From Mucor racemosus (Eukaryota; Mucoromycota; Mucoromycetes; Mucorales; Mucoraceae): 64,000 nucleotides of DNA. Under the pieces are notes generated by a model. That model ran no database searches, was not told where the DNA came from, and saw only the letters and a program-made list of their open reading frames with translations. The translations under genes and the position numbers were made by a program. Below are positions 47,744 to 60,892 of this stretch, piece after piece. Within the stretch, counting starts at the first letter, position 1. Every line of letters begins with the position of its first letter. The stretch is from contig JAPEHQ010000019.1 in the NCBI GenBank assembly GCA_027405735.1, forward strand, positions 253,001 to 317,000. Direction: 5' to 3'.

Positions 47744-49241
47744 CAACAACAGCAACAGCAACAAAAATAAAATCGCAATCACGAACTGATTGATTGATCA
47801 ATATATTATATATATAAAAACTTATCTAGACCCTACTCCATGATATATCAGCACATTATATACCATCATAATATTTAATCTTAATTTTTATAAATAAAAA
47901 CATATTATTTAATTCACATACAATCTCAAATTTCAAAAAATGATGTGTTAAAGCCCTAGATATTTCATCGATTTGGCAGAAAAACTAACCCCCATCAAAA
48001 AATCCACTCATGTTTGACCATCCCTTGATAAAATTTGAGGTCATTTACATCAGTGTATATAGAGAAAATAACTTTGAAGTGTACAATTTGAATTTTGAAG
48101 AAATCCAATTTTTGTAGTTTTCCATCTTCAAAATCAGAGTGCCCTCTTTCCTATAACTAACCTCATATTAAACACTTTTTAGGATATATCTTAGACATTA
48201 CTAATTGATATGGAATGATCGCGCTATAATATTTGTTCATAAATCTATTTTATATCTCAAAAAGACTCAAAAACACGTAAACTCCACTGCTTTTTACCTT
48301 TAAGCTGTGTCCGACTTTTTATCCCTTCTCTATTTTTTTTTTTTCACTTCATAATACCAAGAAAAAATTATATATTAATGTACCTGATATGTTCATCTTT
48401 AATACAAAAACGAGTATCCGGAAATATCCTATCTTTCGCAATCGATATAACTTTTTCAGTGCTAATGTTTCAGCTTTTTATATGTATTTCACTGCTGAAA
48501 ATTAAAAATTTGAGGCTTCATATCTTTATGAAAAATTAAGCTATACTAACACCTTTTGGTAATAAAACTTACTTGTTTTGAAGCACTCTATTGCATATTT
48601 GAGCATAAAAAAATTCTGAGTACTTTTATTTTTTTTTCTTTTTTTTTGACATTTTTGTAGTAGATTTCAAAATATTCGTTAAATTGAGCAATGCTTTTTT
48701 TACATTTATTTCATCAAGCTCGTTGAGCTTTCTCAGACCCAATTTAGTTTTTTTTAAAATATTGATTTTTCGTGGATATCCTCAAAAATTTGTAAAAAGA
48801 GATATTCTCATTTCTAGCCTCAATTTTTCTCTTGTATACCCTCATCCCAAATTTTGAATTTCAAAAGAAATTTGGACAAAAATCTGGCTTTTTCTACAAA
48901 AAATGCAGATAGAAGGTTTGGTAAAAGCTCGATCGATAGGTAATTTTGTTGTACATTATCTCCATTAATTATATTTAAAATATGCTTATAAAAAGTGTTC
49001 TGTATCTTCAAAAAACCTCTAAAATTTTAACTGCATTTTGCGCAAAGTTTAATGTGAAGGATCTGTGTGAATTTTATTTAGATGGATGTAAAATCTAAAA
49101 CTGTACAAAAACCATTTAATACGCTAGGTCGATTTACTTTGTAGCTCATGAGCATCTAAACGAACTTGTTTTTTTGATCATTTTCTGATCGATTCGACAA
49201 ACTGATTTTGAACTCAGTTATTATAGACCTTATGCTGTAAT

Positions 49242-49461
49242 TGTTATGTCAATACTCATCCTATGTCTCACATCCAAGGTCACAGTCTATAATTAGTGTT
49301 ACAGTAAATCAATGTGGATCATTGACTTACATCATATTCTTAGATAGTAAAACCCTAGTAATAGTTATAATTAATGTATATAAATACATCCAAAGGATGT
49401 ATTGTTAATAAAAGTGTAATATTCTGGCAAGATTATTTATATAGACTCTTTTGACATTTCA
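49242..49461. mobile_element. Solo LTR (220 bp) inserted in repeat R1
   Basis: Flanked by GTAAT at 49237-49241 and 49462-49466. Copy C of R1 has the uninterrupted sequence CTGTAATATTAAC at the same site. The ends are TGTTATGTCA and, read inward from the right, TGAAATGTCA, i.e. TG...CA with imperfect inverted ends. A TATATAAATA box and an AATAAAA signal lie inside at about 49377-49420. Different family from the 529-bp LTR. Confidence 0.88.
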
Positions 49462-49603
49462 GTAATGTAAACTATTTTTTGATTATCACGACGAAAAATC
49501 AATATTTTTTGCTGAAACAAAAAATGAAGAGTAACTTAGAGCTAGATCTATCTTGCAATTACAGAAAATTAGTATTTCAATTTACATATCTAATTTGTTA
49601 CAA

Positions 49604-49647
49604 TCAATTTTAGGTCAATTTTAGGTCAATTTTAGGTCAATTTTAGG
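49604..49647. repeat. 11-bp tandem repeat, four units
   Basis: Four perfect copies of TCAATTTTAGG; copies A and C of R1 have a single, related unit here, so it expanded only in copy E. Confidence 0.85.
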
Positions 49648-49665
49648 TCAGTACACAAGATATAT

Positions 49666-51769
49666 CAGTTATATAAATCTAAAGCTGATGATTATATTTC
49701 TGGTGAAGAAAAAAATGAAAAAAGAAGGCCTTGAGTAAAATTTTATTTGTTGAAGTATTATTATGTTGTAAATGACTTAAATAATAAAGAAAGATGAATA
49801 CGTGCGAATAGGCTAATCTTTATTAAGTATAAAAGCTAGATGGGGGGGAAATCAAATGAAGGTTAAATGTCTACTGCTATTTATATTTGATTCATAAAGG
49901 ATTGCTTACACACCTATCTAAAACGGTGTTCTCATACTAAATTTTAGTGCCAATCCTTACTTATGTTAATGTAATTATATTCAGATATAGATGATCAGTC
50001 TAAAGTCTTTAGTTACTCTTAGCAACAATAATTATTAATATTCTTTGTTTTCTATATGCCTTCCATCGTAAGCCTTTAGAGTATCATCAAAACTTAGTTT
50101 ATTATGTGGTTACCAACAAGGTAATTATTTAAAGTATTTATATTATGACACATGTATGCTAAATAATATGTTAAGGCATCTTTATTGCCATATTTAAACT
50201 ACGATTTCAGTTATATTTATATATGCAAATTCAACATCATATTAGCAATTATTATCCAATGCAAAGTGATGCTTCTGCAAAATCTTAATACAGAGCATGG
50301 TTGGGTGAACGGTACATTGGTTAATGTTTGTTTAATATAATACACAATAAATGACTAGAAAATAAAAAGTTAAAACTAGATATATTTATTGAGTATATAG
50401 CAGTAGCTAAAAAAGATAATGATCCCTCTCGAAAGACATCAGGATTCAGGGTATTTATATGTTTTGGAAGCGCGGATATAGAGTCTACAATACAGATTGT
50501 ATGAAAGAACAATTTCATAATTTTGAGTCTTGAGGAACTAGTTGATTACAACATAATGATATAATAGATTGGCTAGAGCAAGTTTAATAGGATACAACCA
50601 AGTTAAGTATATAGAATATCCATGTTTGATTAACTTTAGACAGTGAATGTTTATACAACAAATGGAATAGCTGAATTCCATTTCCAGGAACGAGTTCATT
50701 ATTGACTCAACTTCAGGATCTCAGGCTACATCATTTTATCATAGACTAAATGTAACATAATTAAATGAAATGAAATAGCAATACACCATTATCACCTCAT
50801 ACTTATCATTATATGCTAAGAATTATGTGTAAATAATCCTTTAAGCAGTTCTATTAGCAATACATGTAAACAGTCTAGTCTATATCATCCTACTAAACAA
50901 TGCTACATTTACAAACATTGTTAGCAACTCAATTATTCAAAACCAAACCACATAAATACACAGCCTTGAAAAGCGTCAAAATTGGAGATCCTAAAAAATG
51001 TTTGGCTGCTGATATTATCTACTCACATTCTACTACTCAAGAGAGCAGTATGGTTTTTGATCTATCAGAATTACAATATTTTAGATACAGACACATCTAA
51101 CAAGTTCCATTGTTGAGTAACTGGTTCCTGTCATCCAGAAAAAATTAATAACAATCTCAAACGTAACTTATAGCAATGTTGCCACTGAAACATAACATTT
51201 TATATCTACAGTTATCAATTAATAATAATTCCTACTATTTGGCACATCGTATCTAATAAACCCCTATCCATTAGACCTTCGCACATAATTTCAATAGTTA
51301 TATAAACTCGCATTCCGTTCATTCTAATAAATAATATCACTTTTTACGTTGGTTTAATAATTATATAATAAAGTCTCAAAAAATCAGTTTTATTACATAC
51401 AAAAAAAAAAGGTGTAAAATTTATTGTTTCCATTGAAACAGAACTTCACCGAAAAAGTGTTGCCAGAAGATGCCTTTTGTAGAAGTACAAGTACTTCAGC
51501 GCGATTTCCTTGGATACTCACATGTGATGAGCTAATTCTACAAATAAAGGCCCTATATAATATCGGATACTACACTGACTTTTAGCTTACACACGTGGTC
51601 ATGACCATATAACCCTGATAACACTTGCATCAAGAGGCGACGAAACGCTCTGGATAATAGTGTATATAATAAACAGACGAAGTTATAGCCAAAACTTTCA
51701 AAAAATAGTCATTTACTATGCATTAATTTTTAACTATCGCAATTATGTTGAGCAGCAATCTGAAAAATA
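49666..51769. other. Two-kilobase stretch without recognised genes
   Basis: AT-rich. The frame at 50900-51100 (66 codons) is open but unrecognised. The sequence directly left of 51770 is not the LTR that flanks the other CACTA copy. Confidence 0.4.
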
Positions 51770-52178
51770 CACTACGGCCAACCTGTGCTACACAAGATGA
51801 TTTCGTTGTGCCCAGGTGGGCTGCACACTATAGCATGAGCTTTTGTACCCACTGAGTATGGCTAAAAAGATAACAAGATGCACATGGGCACAACAAAAGA
51901 AACTGCACACAAGAAGCACAACGCTAAGCCGCCTGTATGTACAGAATTATAGATTCTGTCCATGTGCATGACATTAATCTCACATGTGCATAATAGTAGA
52001 ATTGCCCATAAGCATTATCGTTAGTCCCTATTTGTGCATAATAGTAAAATCTGACCATTGAGCATAATGAGCTGATCGTATGGGCACAAATTGGTGTGTA
52101 CATGAGCATCGTGCCGTTCTCAAAATTGCATTGTTGCATTTTGCACTAGAATGGGTTTTTAAATTGTATTTGCTTTTA

Positions 52179-52182
52179 TTAA
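52179..52182. other. Empty TTAA site matching the piggyBac insertion
   Basis: The context TTTGCTTTTATTAATATAGA matches both flanks of the piggyBac element in copy A and has one TTAA. Confidence 0.9.
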
Positions 52183-53880
52183 TATAGATTATATAGACAA
52201 TAGTACATTTCAATTCATTGTTGATGTAGAGCAATACATGCAAGAATTAATATATTTACGATTATCATCATTTGTAAATAAGTTTATAGCTACAATATTT
52301 ACAGTAACAATGGTTATTGCTCGAGCATAAACTTAAATAACATCTACTGCTTGAATTTATATGCAAGCCAAATCCAAGGTTATAAATGTTACCTTATCAC
52401 ATATAAAATTTAAACAACAAACTAACCTTCTTTAAACTTACTATTTTAGTTTACGATTTTCAGCTGTAGAAATATTTGTTTTTAAGTATAGTTACTACAA
52501 TCAAAACTATGGTTATCAGGCAAGACATCAGATTGTTTTTTTTTGTTTCTATATAATTTGAAATGTTATCACTTTTCTGGAACATTTTGTGGGTTTGTAG
52601 CCAGTTCACGCTTTTTATTGAGTAGATATAAATATCATTGCCTTTGATTTGATCTGGTAATCAAGAAATACTGTAAGTCCAATAATACAGTAGTAAATAA
52701 TGATATTTGATCTTAGAATGCAGTTAAATGAAAATATCAGTCTCCAATATAGACTGCTACTGCTTATATTAAAAACATCAGTCCTTTATGTTAGCATGCA
52801 TATTTAGATAGAAGAAAAAAATACCAGCTTGATCGTCTGATATGCCTTATCAAACGATGAATATATCCTTGGAATATGAAAGCAAAAAGAGAGAAACAAC
52901 ACACGTAGAAAAGGATTTTCAAGGCTTTACATTATTTAGCGCAATTAAAACCCTGCTACATTGCACATTTTAGCCAATGTAAGAGCAGCCTTACAGCGCA
53001 TGTACCATAATAAGTTAAACAAAATAGACCATATCTGCTGTTATCATAGAACCATACATTCGTTAAAAAATTGCAAAAGCAAGCCCGCAGGGCGACGCCG
53101 TAATTGAGAATAGCAAGATCGAACGACTAAGTCTCTTATACTATGGTACAGTATACAGTATATCAAAGTTTTAAATAAAAAAGCGTTTTTTCTTAACTTT
53201 TCTTATATTTAACTATGTACGGTCTGAAAATTCAGACTTTGTAGCGAACATTTTCTGGGACTCATTTTATCCTTACTAACACTCGTGATTTAGATCAAAA
53301 AACAGAAAAATCAAATTTTGATACCAAAATCAACGTTTAAATATACTACATTGTGAGAGAAAATTGTCGCCATAGCTAATACACATTTTATAAAAGCTTA
53401 ACATTAAATGTTAAGTAATGGAACTTTGTACTTTTTACCCAAAAACGGTTTTTTGATTAAAGGATTTTCATGTAATATTTTACAATAAAAATATTTGTTG
53501 TTTTTTATTGAGTAAATAGAGCGCTAAATTTTGTATATGTGTATATTTTTTGTTTTTATAATTGGTAGTATAATTAACTCTAGATTTGCAAAATCAGAAA
53601 AAAAAAATTAAAAAATGTCAAAATTGATGATCTGGACAAAAATAATTTTCTAAATTAATATTCCGCCTATAAGCCTTGTGAATCTTAAAAATAAGAGATT
53701 TTATAATATTTGAAAACTTTTTCAAGAATTTACAATGTGGTACCCACTTGATTCAAACTTATTACTGTAAACCTTTATACATGTCAATTTTGTGTGGTAG
53801 TTTATTTAATGGTAATATAGTCTTGCTTTATAATTATTGCATTAGAGGTGATTCACATTGAATTTTAGTCTTACCTCTGA

Positions 53881-54100
53881 CGATATCATAAACATAAACA
53901 TGGCCATCGATCGCTGAAACCTATTGCCGCCTTTTTACACTCTTTGTCCCAAGCCAATTTATTCTTCAATGCTGCTTTACCAGAGCCAACTTAAGTACTT
54001 ACCATGGTTCCTCGGTATTTTCATTCAAATTCCATAAATTAAATTGACTGGTTTTATCGACAGCAGTTAGTAGTATCAAATGTATCATCAGCCCGCCTTA
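53881..54100 (-). pseudogene. Dynein intermediate chain fragment in copy B
   Basis: Same fragment as at 7401-7640, with its own set of small indels and substitutions. GGCTCTGGTAAAGC (GSGKA), TTGGCTTGGGACAAAGAG (LAWDKE) and GATGGCCATGTTTATGTTTATGATAT (DGHVYVYD) remain readable on the minus strand. Confidence 0.6.
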
Positions 54101-55456
54101 TGATAAAAAATGTCAATCTAAAATCAGAAACATCCCATTATTGTCCTTGTTATAAGTTATGAAAAGCTTGATTTTTAATAATACAGCAATTAAATAAAAA
54201 ACAAGATGATACTAATAGCATATGGTGAGTATTTAAAATCTAAGTGAGCTTGATGATGAAGTATGCTTTTAAAACCCTTTTAAAAATCCTAAGGCAAACA
54301 CAACGTCTTGGTCCTGTAATTTCTACCCATCAAAATGTTGCGATTTCCACTATACAGTGAGTGCACCTTTTATCTATCTTGACCTCGATGTATATTGTTG
54401 TGTATCAGTTTTTTGCCAGTTATATTTTCTCTGATTCATTAATATTCAGTCATAATTGAGCGATGATTTGTAGCATTGCCAAAAAAAAAGAATAAATGCT
54501 TCAAGAGTTTTCTGCATAATAATACCAAATTATGCGATTTAGTAGCAATGATTGCACTTAAATATGCTTTTTGAACCTACTATTGATGTTAATAATCAGA
54601 ATAATTAATAGTACTTTCATTCAAAAGTAAGCTTTGCTTTATACATTTACATTTACCCATTCATCAATAAATAATATTGCATGTATTATCCGTTATATCA
54701 ATCAACCAACTTCATCTTGATTCGGGTACATTTGACAATTAAATGCCTAAATTACACTCGAGCCACCCGGTATCGCTACAAAAAAATTTCGTACTACAGG
54801 TCAACGAACCATCACAATTTGGATAATTTTTTTTGTGTTCATAGATCTGAGCTCTCTCACACTATTCATAAATCTCTGCATGAGCCATCATATCTCTATC
54901 TGTTTAATTTAGTAACTGCAATACATTGAACGCCAACATCGTACTTGATAAAACGTCTTATTTTATTGCGACGAGTCAACACAACTAATTCGATGCTAGT
55001 TTAGCATCAGGAGTTGAATCAGATAATTTTGAGATTAGACGACGACCCCTTTTGATAGCTTTGCATACCATAAGCTAATAATGGACCGCTATTATAGATA
55101 CGTTAATATTTAATAATCAAGATTAGTGAGTTAATTCTAATGGAGGACGAACGAGTCAATGTAATAACAGTATAATGGGCAGAACTCTTTCAAGCCTCAA
55201 ATTTCAAATTGATATATTATGTCAATAAGGCAATTCTGTTGAATCAGAGTAATAACTCACATCTGTTTTAAACCATTCAAATTTTTTTTTTATTATTTAT
55301 ATTATGATTGATATACTTTAGTGAGTTGACTAAGAAAAACCTTGATCTCATTGCTGTGCTCATTTGGGCTGCTGCTTGATCTGCACAAAAACTTTTATTC
55401 TACCCAGCTTTGCAGATCATTATGCCCATGGAAAGCATAGTTTGGCCGTAGTAGTG

Positions 55457-55989
55457 TAGCATTGAAACAAGGCAACTCAAAAGCCCTGCAAGTACGATTA
55501 GATTATGATAGAACCATTTTTATTCATTAGATTACTATCAAACAAATCTGATAAATGGTTTAATAGTACCTTTAAATTACATATCAGGTTTTCAATGTCA
55601 AATCAATGTAAAAACCCATACTTTCATTATCACTACGGAAAAATTAATGCAAGTACATGATACGTGATACATGAAAATGAAGTAATTTTTGATTTTTAAC
55701 ATTATATACTGTAATAACTAGGAAAATCATAATAACATTAAAATAATGTAAATAAATGATAACATTTAAGCAAATTTTACGTACATATCAATTAATGTTA
55801 ATATGGATTTTTTTCACATTATTTATCATATTTTTATATTATTTTTCCTGTAATGATTTTATATCTAAATAAACAATATCTTGTTTTTATACAGTTGAAG
55901 AGCTGATTCATAATTACTTTATTCTCTTTTAATTGTATTTTTTTTTAAGATTACGTACTAATATTTATCAAACCTGAAAATATACGATA
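55457..55989 (+). mobile_element. LTR, right half, next to CACTA copy B
   Basis: Matches 9716-10252, including the MITE at 55631-55855, and ends ATATACGATA. The left half of this LTR is missing in copy B. Confidence 0.75.
55631..55855 (+). mobile_element. MITE inside the LTR half, copy B
   Basis: Same small element as at 9889-10112, same position and orientation, so it was already in the LTR before the block was duplicated. Confidence 0.6.
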
Positions 55990-57128
55990 GGTGGTTCTTA
56001 AATAATGGTTTTCGAATGTTTTCACCCAATATTGAATTAAATCACGTAAATTTTTTAAAGAACATGTATCTTTACTCCATAGACCATTGACATCTCTTGG
56101 GAAATAGAAATATTAATATCAGAATATAAGCGTACTGGCCAAACATTGACAAAAAAAAAAAAGACCAAGATTAACCTAAAATTGGTTACAAAAAATTGAG
56201 CATCTAAATTGAGGCACTAATTTTTTGTAATTACAAGATAGATCTAGCTCTAAGCTACTCTTCATTTTTTGTTTCAACGAAAAATATTGATTTTTCGTTA
56301 AGATAATCAAGATAATGGTTTATATCAGAGCTTAAACAATATAGTAACGGGCTTCTAATATTGATCTGATGAAAAAATGATTGAAAAATGATTGAAAAAT
56401 GATTCAAAAAACAAGATCGTTTAAATGCTCATGAACTGCAAAGTAAGTAGACCTAGCGTATTAAATGGTTTTTGTACAGTTTTAAATTCTACATCCATCT
56501 ATATAAAGTTTAAAATAATGTTTCACGTAAAATTTTGCGCAAAATGCAATTGAAATTTTGGAGGTTTGTTGAAGATATAGAACACTTTTTATAAGCATAT
56601 TTTAAATATAATTAATGGAGATAATGTACAACAAAATTACCTATCGATCGAGCTTTTACCAAACCTTCTATCTGCATTTTTTGTAGAAAAAGCCAGATTT
56701 TTGTCCAAATTTCTTTTGAAATTCAAAATTTGGGATGAGGGTATACAAGAGAAAAATTGAGGCTAGAAATGAGAGTATCTCTTTTTACAAATTTTTGAGG
56801 ATATCTCCACGAAAAATCAATATTTTGAAAAAAACTAAATTGGGTCTAAGAGAGCTTAACGAGCTTGATGATATAAATGTAAAAAAAGCGTTGCTCAATT
56901 TAACCAATATTTTGAAACTTACTATAGAAATGCCAAAAAAAAAGAAAAAAAAAAGTGCTCACAATTTTTTTATATTAAAATATGTTATAGAGCACTTCAA
57001 AACAAGTAAGTTTTATTATTAAAAAGTATTAATATAACTTAATTTTTTGCAGAGATATGAAGCCTCAAAGTTTTAATTTTTAGCAGTGAACAGTGAAATA
57101 CGTGTAAAAATTTGAAATATTAGCACTA
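55990..57128 (+). repeat. Dispersed repeat R1, copy B
   Basis: Matches 10253-11600 and follows the LTR half directly, as in copy A. Copies A and B therefore form one duplicated block: CACTA, LTR half, R1. Confidence 0.8.
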
Positions 57129-58829
57129 GAAGAGTTTTCTCCATTTGATAGTCAATGTCTATTTCAGGAAACGCAACTCTGGATTAAATTTGAACATCTC
57201 GTGTGTACATATACATATGTTTTGATTTTGTAGTTATCTGTTGGAAAGTAAAAGTTGAGCATGGATCAAAAGTTGAACATATTTTTATGTAAAAGCGGTA
57301 ATTTTCACCTGCTTTTAAGTCTTTTTTGTTTTTTGTTTTGCTTTTAAAGACATTATACTTGCAAGGATAGATATGTAATGATATATAATTTTGGACTATT
57401 AACAAACGTATATATGATAATATGCTTATAGATTTTATTCTTGTTATTATACATTTGTAATCACTGGATTGATGGAGATTGGTGTTCTTATTTGTAAATT
57501 CAAGATTCATTAGTGAATAAATAAAAGAAAAGGGAGGGTAAAAAGACAAATGAATCTAAAAAGGATTATGGAATGATTCTCTTGTAATGTTTATATAAGG
57601 AATAATGCTAGATCTTTTATGAATAAAACATGAAATGTTTGGCTCATTACAAGATAGCGTAGTGACACTGATTCACTTACACACATTATGTATATGTTAA
57701 TAGTTTCCAAGATATTAATTTAGAATATATAATTGATGGGCATTGAAGGAAAAGCTTAAACTTTTAATAATTGATATTATTGCATGGCAGCGATTTTGTC
57801 ACTTGAAAATTTACAAATGTACATACATTTTGATCACTTTTTAAATATATGGTTTCATCAACTTGTCTGATATAAAATATCTTGGATGAAAGAGACTATT
57901 ATATATTTGTTGTGTCATATGTAACATGCAAGATATCAAAAATAAAGAACTATGCCAAAACATTGTTCAGGTACCGAAAAAGATCAGATAATTAATCGTT
58001 CCATCATTTTCTCGAAATAATTAGAGCATAACTCTCCGCAATTTCCTTTTAAGAGGCAATATCTCTTTTCTTGGTACAAAATGACCCCTTTTAAATCATA
58101 TCTATTTAGCCGAGACGGCTGATTTCATTGTGTATTTGCATGGTATGACTCAAAGATTAATAAAAAGACAAAATTTGCATACAAAAAAAAAGCATGACTC
58201 AAGGATAACTTTTTTTTTCTCAAATTGAAAGAAAGAAAACCCATATTCATTATCTACAATTCCTTTTCTGATAAACCACAAGACCCGTTATTGCATAACA
58301 CTGATTTGTTGTATATTGATAACTTTGGGATATTTCAGCGTGCCATATTATATCATGAAGATAAACGTTGCTCTGGACTACGAAAAGTAATCCTCCAAAT
58401 GTTTATTTATGTAATATTGTTGATCCGCGAAAACGGTTACGGAAGCTAGCAAACCCTATTGTTTATTTTTGGTTGCCAATCATATTCCGCATTAGATGAA
58501 AAACTTATTAAGACGGATAAATAAATGCCGTTATCTTACTCATCAAACGAATATCTCTTGAATTCATATGATTTAACAGCACTAAATATTGTTTGAATCT
58601 TACAACTACCAATTTATATTAATTAAATGATAGATGTGTATTTATTTACCCTTTTTTCCAGTGTTTTATTAGCGGCTTTATCGAAATTAACGAGATCCAC
58701 GAACGGCACGGATAATTTATACCATACCACCAATTATAGTACTTCAAGTCCGACGCTGCGAGATTTCTATATAAAAGGGAAATCTTGTTAAACGAATTTT
58801 CTGATCTCTCAGATCAAGAATATAACAAC
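57129..58829. other. Spacer before the second MFS carrier
   Basis: Open frames at 57184-57549 (minus, 121 codons) and 58225-58449 (plus, 74 codons) match nothing I know. A TATATAAAAGG box at about 58768 lies 60 bp before the MFS ATG. Confidence 0.45.
58703..58722 (+). promoter_or_regulatory. Conserved 20-bp promoter motif, second MFS gene
   Basis: ACGGCACGGATAATTTATAC, 18 of 20 identical to the motif before the first MFS gene, lies 108 bp before the ATG. Confidence 0.5.
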
Positions 58830-60892
58830 ATGGATTATCAAGATAGAGAAAAGAGTAAAGTCTATATAATGCTTTCCCTGCTCAACTTGAGTAGAAACTG
58901 ACATGATAATCTTATAGAAAACTCAATTGCGCCTTCTGATGGAAGCAGTGACAGTACCGCATTATCAAACGTATATCAACAAGATATAGTTAAAGTGGAA
59001 TCTTACAATGAGGATCAAAGTGCAAAAAATATTTACAACCCCAAAGATGACCCAAATCATCCTGTGGTAAGTGCGATCATTACTAAGAAAACGACAAACA
59101 AGCTGACATTGGTTTGTATTTGACAGAATTGGCCTCAAAGAAAAAAGTATCTTGCATTATTAGCCATCTCTTTAGACTCATTCATTGGTTATTTCACATC
59201 TGCAATCTATGTAAGATTTATACAATAGGATGTAAAACTTGTACTAATCAATTTCAATAGATGCCTGCTGTCCAGGACATCATGGTCTACTTTAATACCA
59301 ACCTCACAGTATGTATTCAAAAAAAAAAAAAAAAAAAAAAAAAAATACGTGTAAACTTTTGAAAAACTAAACATATTATATCAACTAGACCATCAATGCT
59401 ACCATTGCTCTTTTCTTAGCATTCAATGCTATTGCTGTAAGTACAAATAACATTTTGTAGAATGAATCATGAGACTAATTATTTTTATATTAGGCTCTCT
59501 TTTGGGCTCCTTTGAGTGAACGTATCGGTAGAAGATGGATTTACATCATTGCGCTTGTTTTTTATTGTGTTTGCACTATTATTTGTGGTGTAGCTACAAA
59601 TTTAGGTCTCTTTTTTGCTTTTAGATTGCTACAAAGCGTCTTTGCTTGTGCTGGTCAAGCTGTAGGTGGTGGCAGCATCTCTGATATGTTTGAGCCACGT
59701 GAACGTGGTAAAGCAATGGGTCTTTATATGCTTGGCACAATCCTTGGTCCTTCAATCGCTCCTGTTTGTGGTGGTTTTATAAATCAAAACTTGGGTTGGA
59801 GATGGATTTTTTACATCAAGACAATTATCGGCGGTGCATTTGCTATTCTTAGTTTCTTTTTGATCCCTGAATCACTTTACGTCCCTGCTGAAAAGCAAGT
59901 CGCTCCTCCTGCCAACTTGAAGGAAAGATTAAACAGACTCAAGTTCAATCCAGTAAGTTATCTATTTGTATAATATTAATTCGATGTTGGTAATCGATTT
60001 ACTAATTTACTCTTTTTTAGTTTGCAAGTTTGCTTCTTTTATCAAGAAAAGAAACTGCTATCATTTGTATCCCTGTCAGTGTTGGTTTCGGCTGGTTTTA
60101 CTACTTGGTTACAATCCTCTCACCTACCTTTGGTGAAATTTACGGATTTTCATCTGGAGCTATTGGTCTTTGCTTCTTAGCAAGTGGTATTGGTAACATT
60201 TTGGGTGCTGTTGGCTCTGGTATTCTTTCTGATATGATAAATAACTATTCAATTGAAAAGAATGGTGGTGTAGCTGTAACAGAATTCCGTATTAAGCCCA
60301 TTTACATTGGCTTACCGTTCATAATTGCTGGTTCTCTTCTTTACGGATGGCTTCTTCATGCTCATGTATACTTTATTGGCCCTCTCGTTGGATTTGCTAT
60401 ATGTAAGTGTATAAAACTTGACTAATACTAAAAATCCTGATACTGATCAACATGTATAAATAGTTTGCTTTGGTCTCATGTTGAGTATTTCAGCAACAAA
60501 TACTTATTTAGTTGAAGCAAATACTTCTAGAGCTGCTTCTGGTAAGTTATATAGCTAATTCAGCTTTTATTAGCAATATGGTTTACTAATTTTTTTCAAA
60601 ATATAGCTGTCTCTCTTAATAATTTCACTCGTAACATGTGTGGTATGATCTTTTCATTAACTGGTGCCGAAATCAGAGCCTCTCTTGGTGATGGATGGTC
60701 TTAGTAAGTAGTTATTCTTTTAATACTACTGAATAAAAACTAACATTATGACTTTATTCTTATAGTACTTTTGCTGCTTTAATGTGCTTGGTTGTATTCT
60801 CCATCTGTGTTCCTGTTGTTCACAAATTCGGTGGAAAATGGAGACAAGAAAGACAAGAAAAAGAATTACAGCAACAGCAACAACAACATTAA
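58830..60892 (+). CDS. MFS carrier, DHA1-type, second paralogue (498 aa, 10 exons)
   Basis: Exons: 58830-58854, 58918-59066, 59127-59210, 59261-59308, 59389-59436, 59494-59952, 60021-60402, 60464-60541, 60607-60703, 60766-60892 (1,497 nt, in frame). Closely related to the gene at 45692, with the same motifs: PKDDPNHPVNWPQRKKY, APLSERIGRRW, LGTILGPSIAPVCGGFI. It has one extra intron (60403-60463) that splits the exon matching 46887-47349. Exon 6 is nearly identical at the DNA level to exon 6 of the first gene, although other exons and the introns have diverged. The intron after exon 4 holds a 27-bp A run. The C-terminus is a short Q-rich tail (LQQQQQQH). Confidence 0.92.

Larger units (their letters stand above)
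47930..49665 (-). repeat. Dispersed repeat R1, copy E (inverted)
   Basis: Reverse complement of about 10490-12040, the most complete match to copy A's 3' extension (CGTGTTTTTGAGTCTTT and the stretch beyond). It is interrupted by a solo LTR at 49242-49461. Confidence 0.75.
51770..55456 (+). mobile_element. CACTA-like DNA transposon, copy B
   Basis: Left end CACTACGGCCAACC at 51770; right end reads CACTACTACGGCC inward near 55456 (a 3-bp GTA duplication relative to copy A). Homologous to 2180-9715 over its whole length but lacking the piggyBac element, the 529-bp solo LTR and about 750 bp present in copy A at 8660-9420. It carries the same dynein intermediate chain fragment. It has no transposase frame. 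Confidence 0.75.

Noticed and set aside
47467..47801. Poly-Cys, poly-Leu, poly-Val and poly-Asn/Thr frames around the CAACAACAG array
   Set aside because: Other frames of the Gln repeat; only the Gln frame continues a real protein.
57184..57549. 121-codon minus-strand frame after R1 copy B
   Set aside because: No known motif, and the start overlaps non-coding AT-rich DNA; no splice signals or paralogue.
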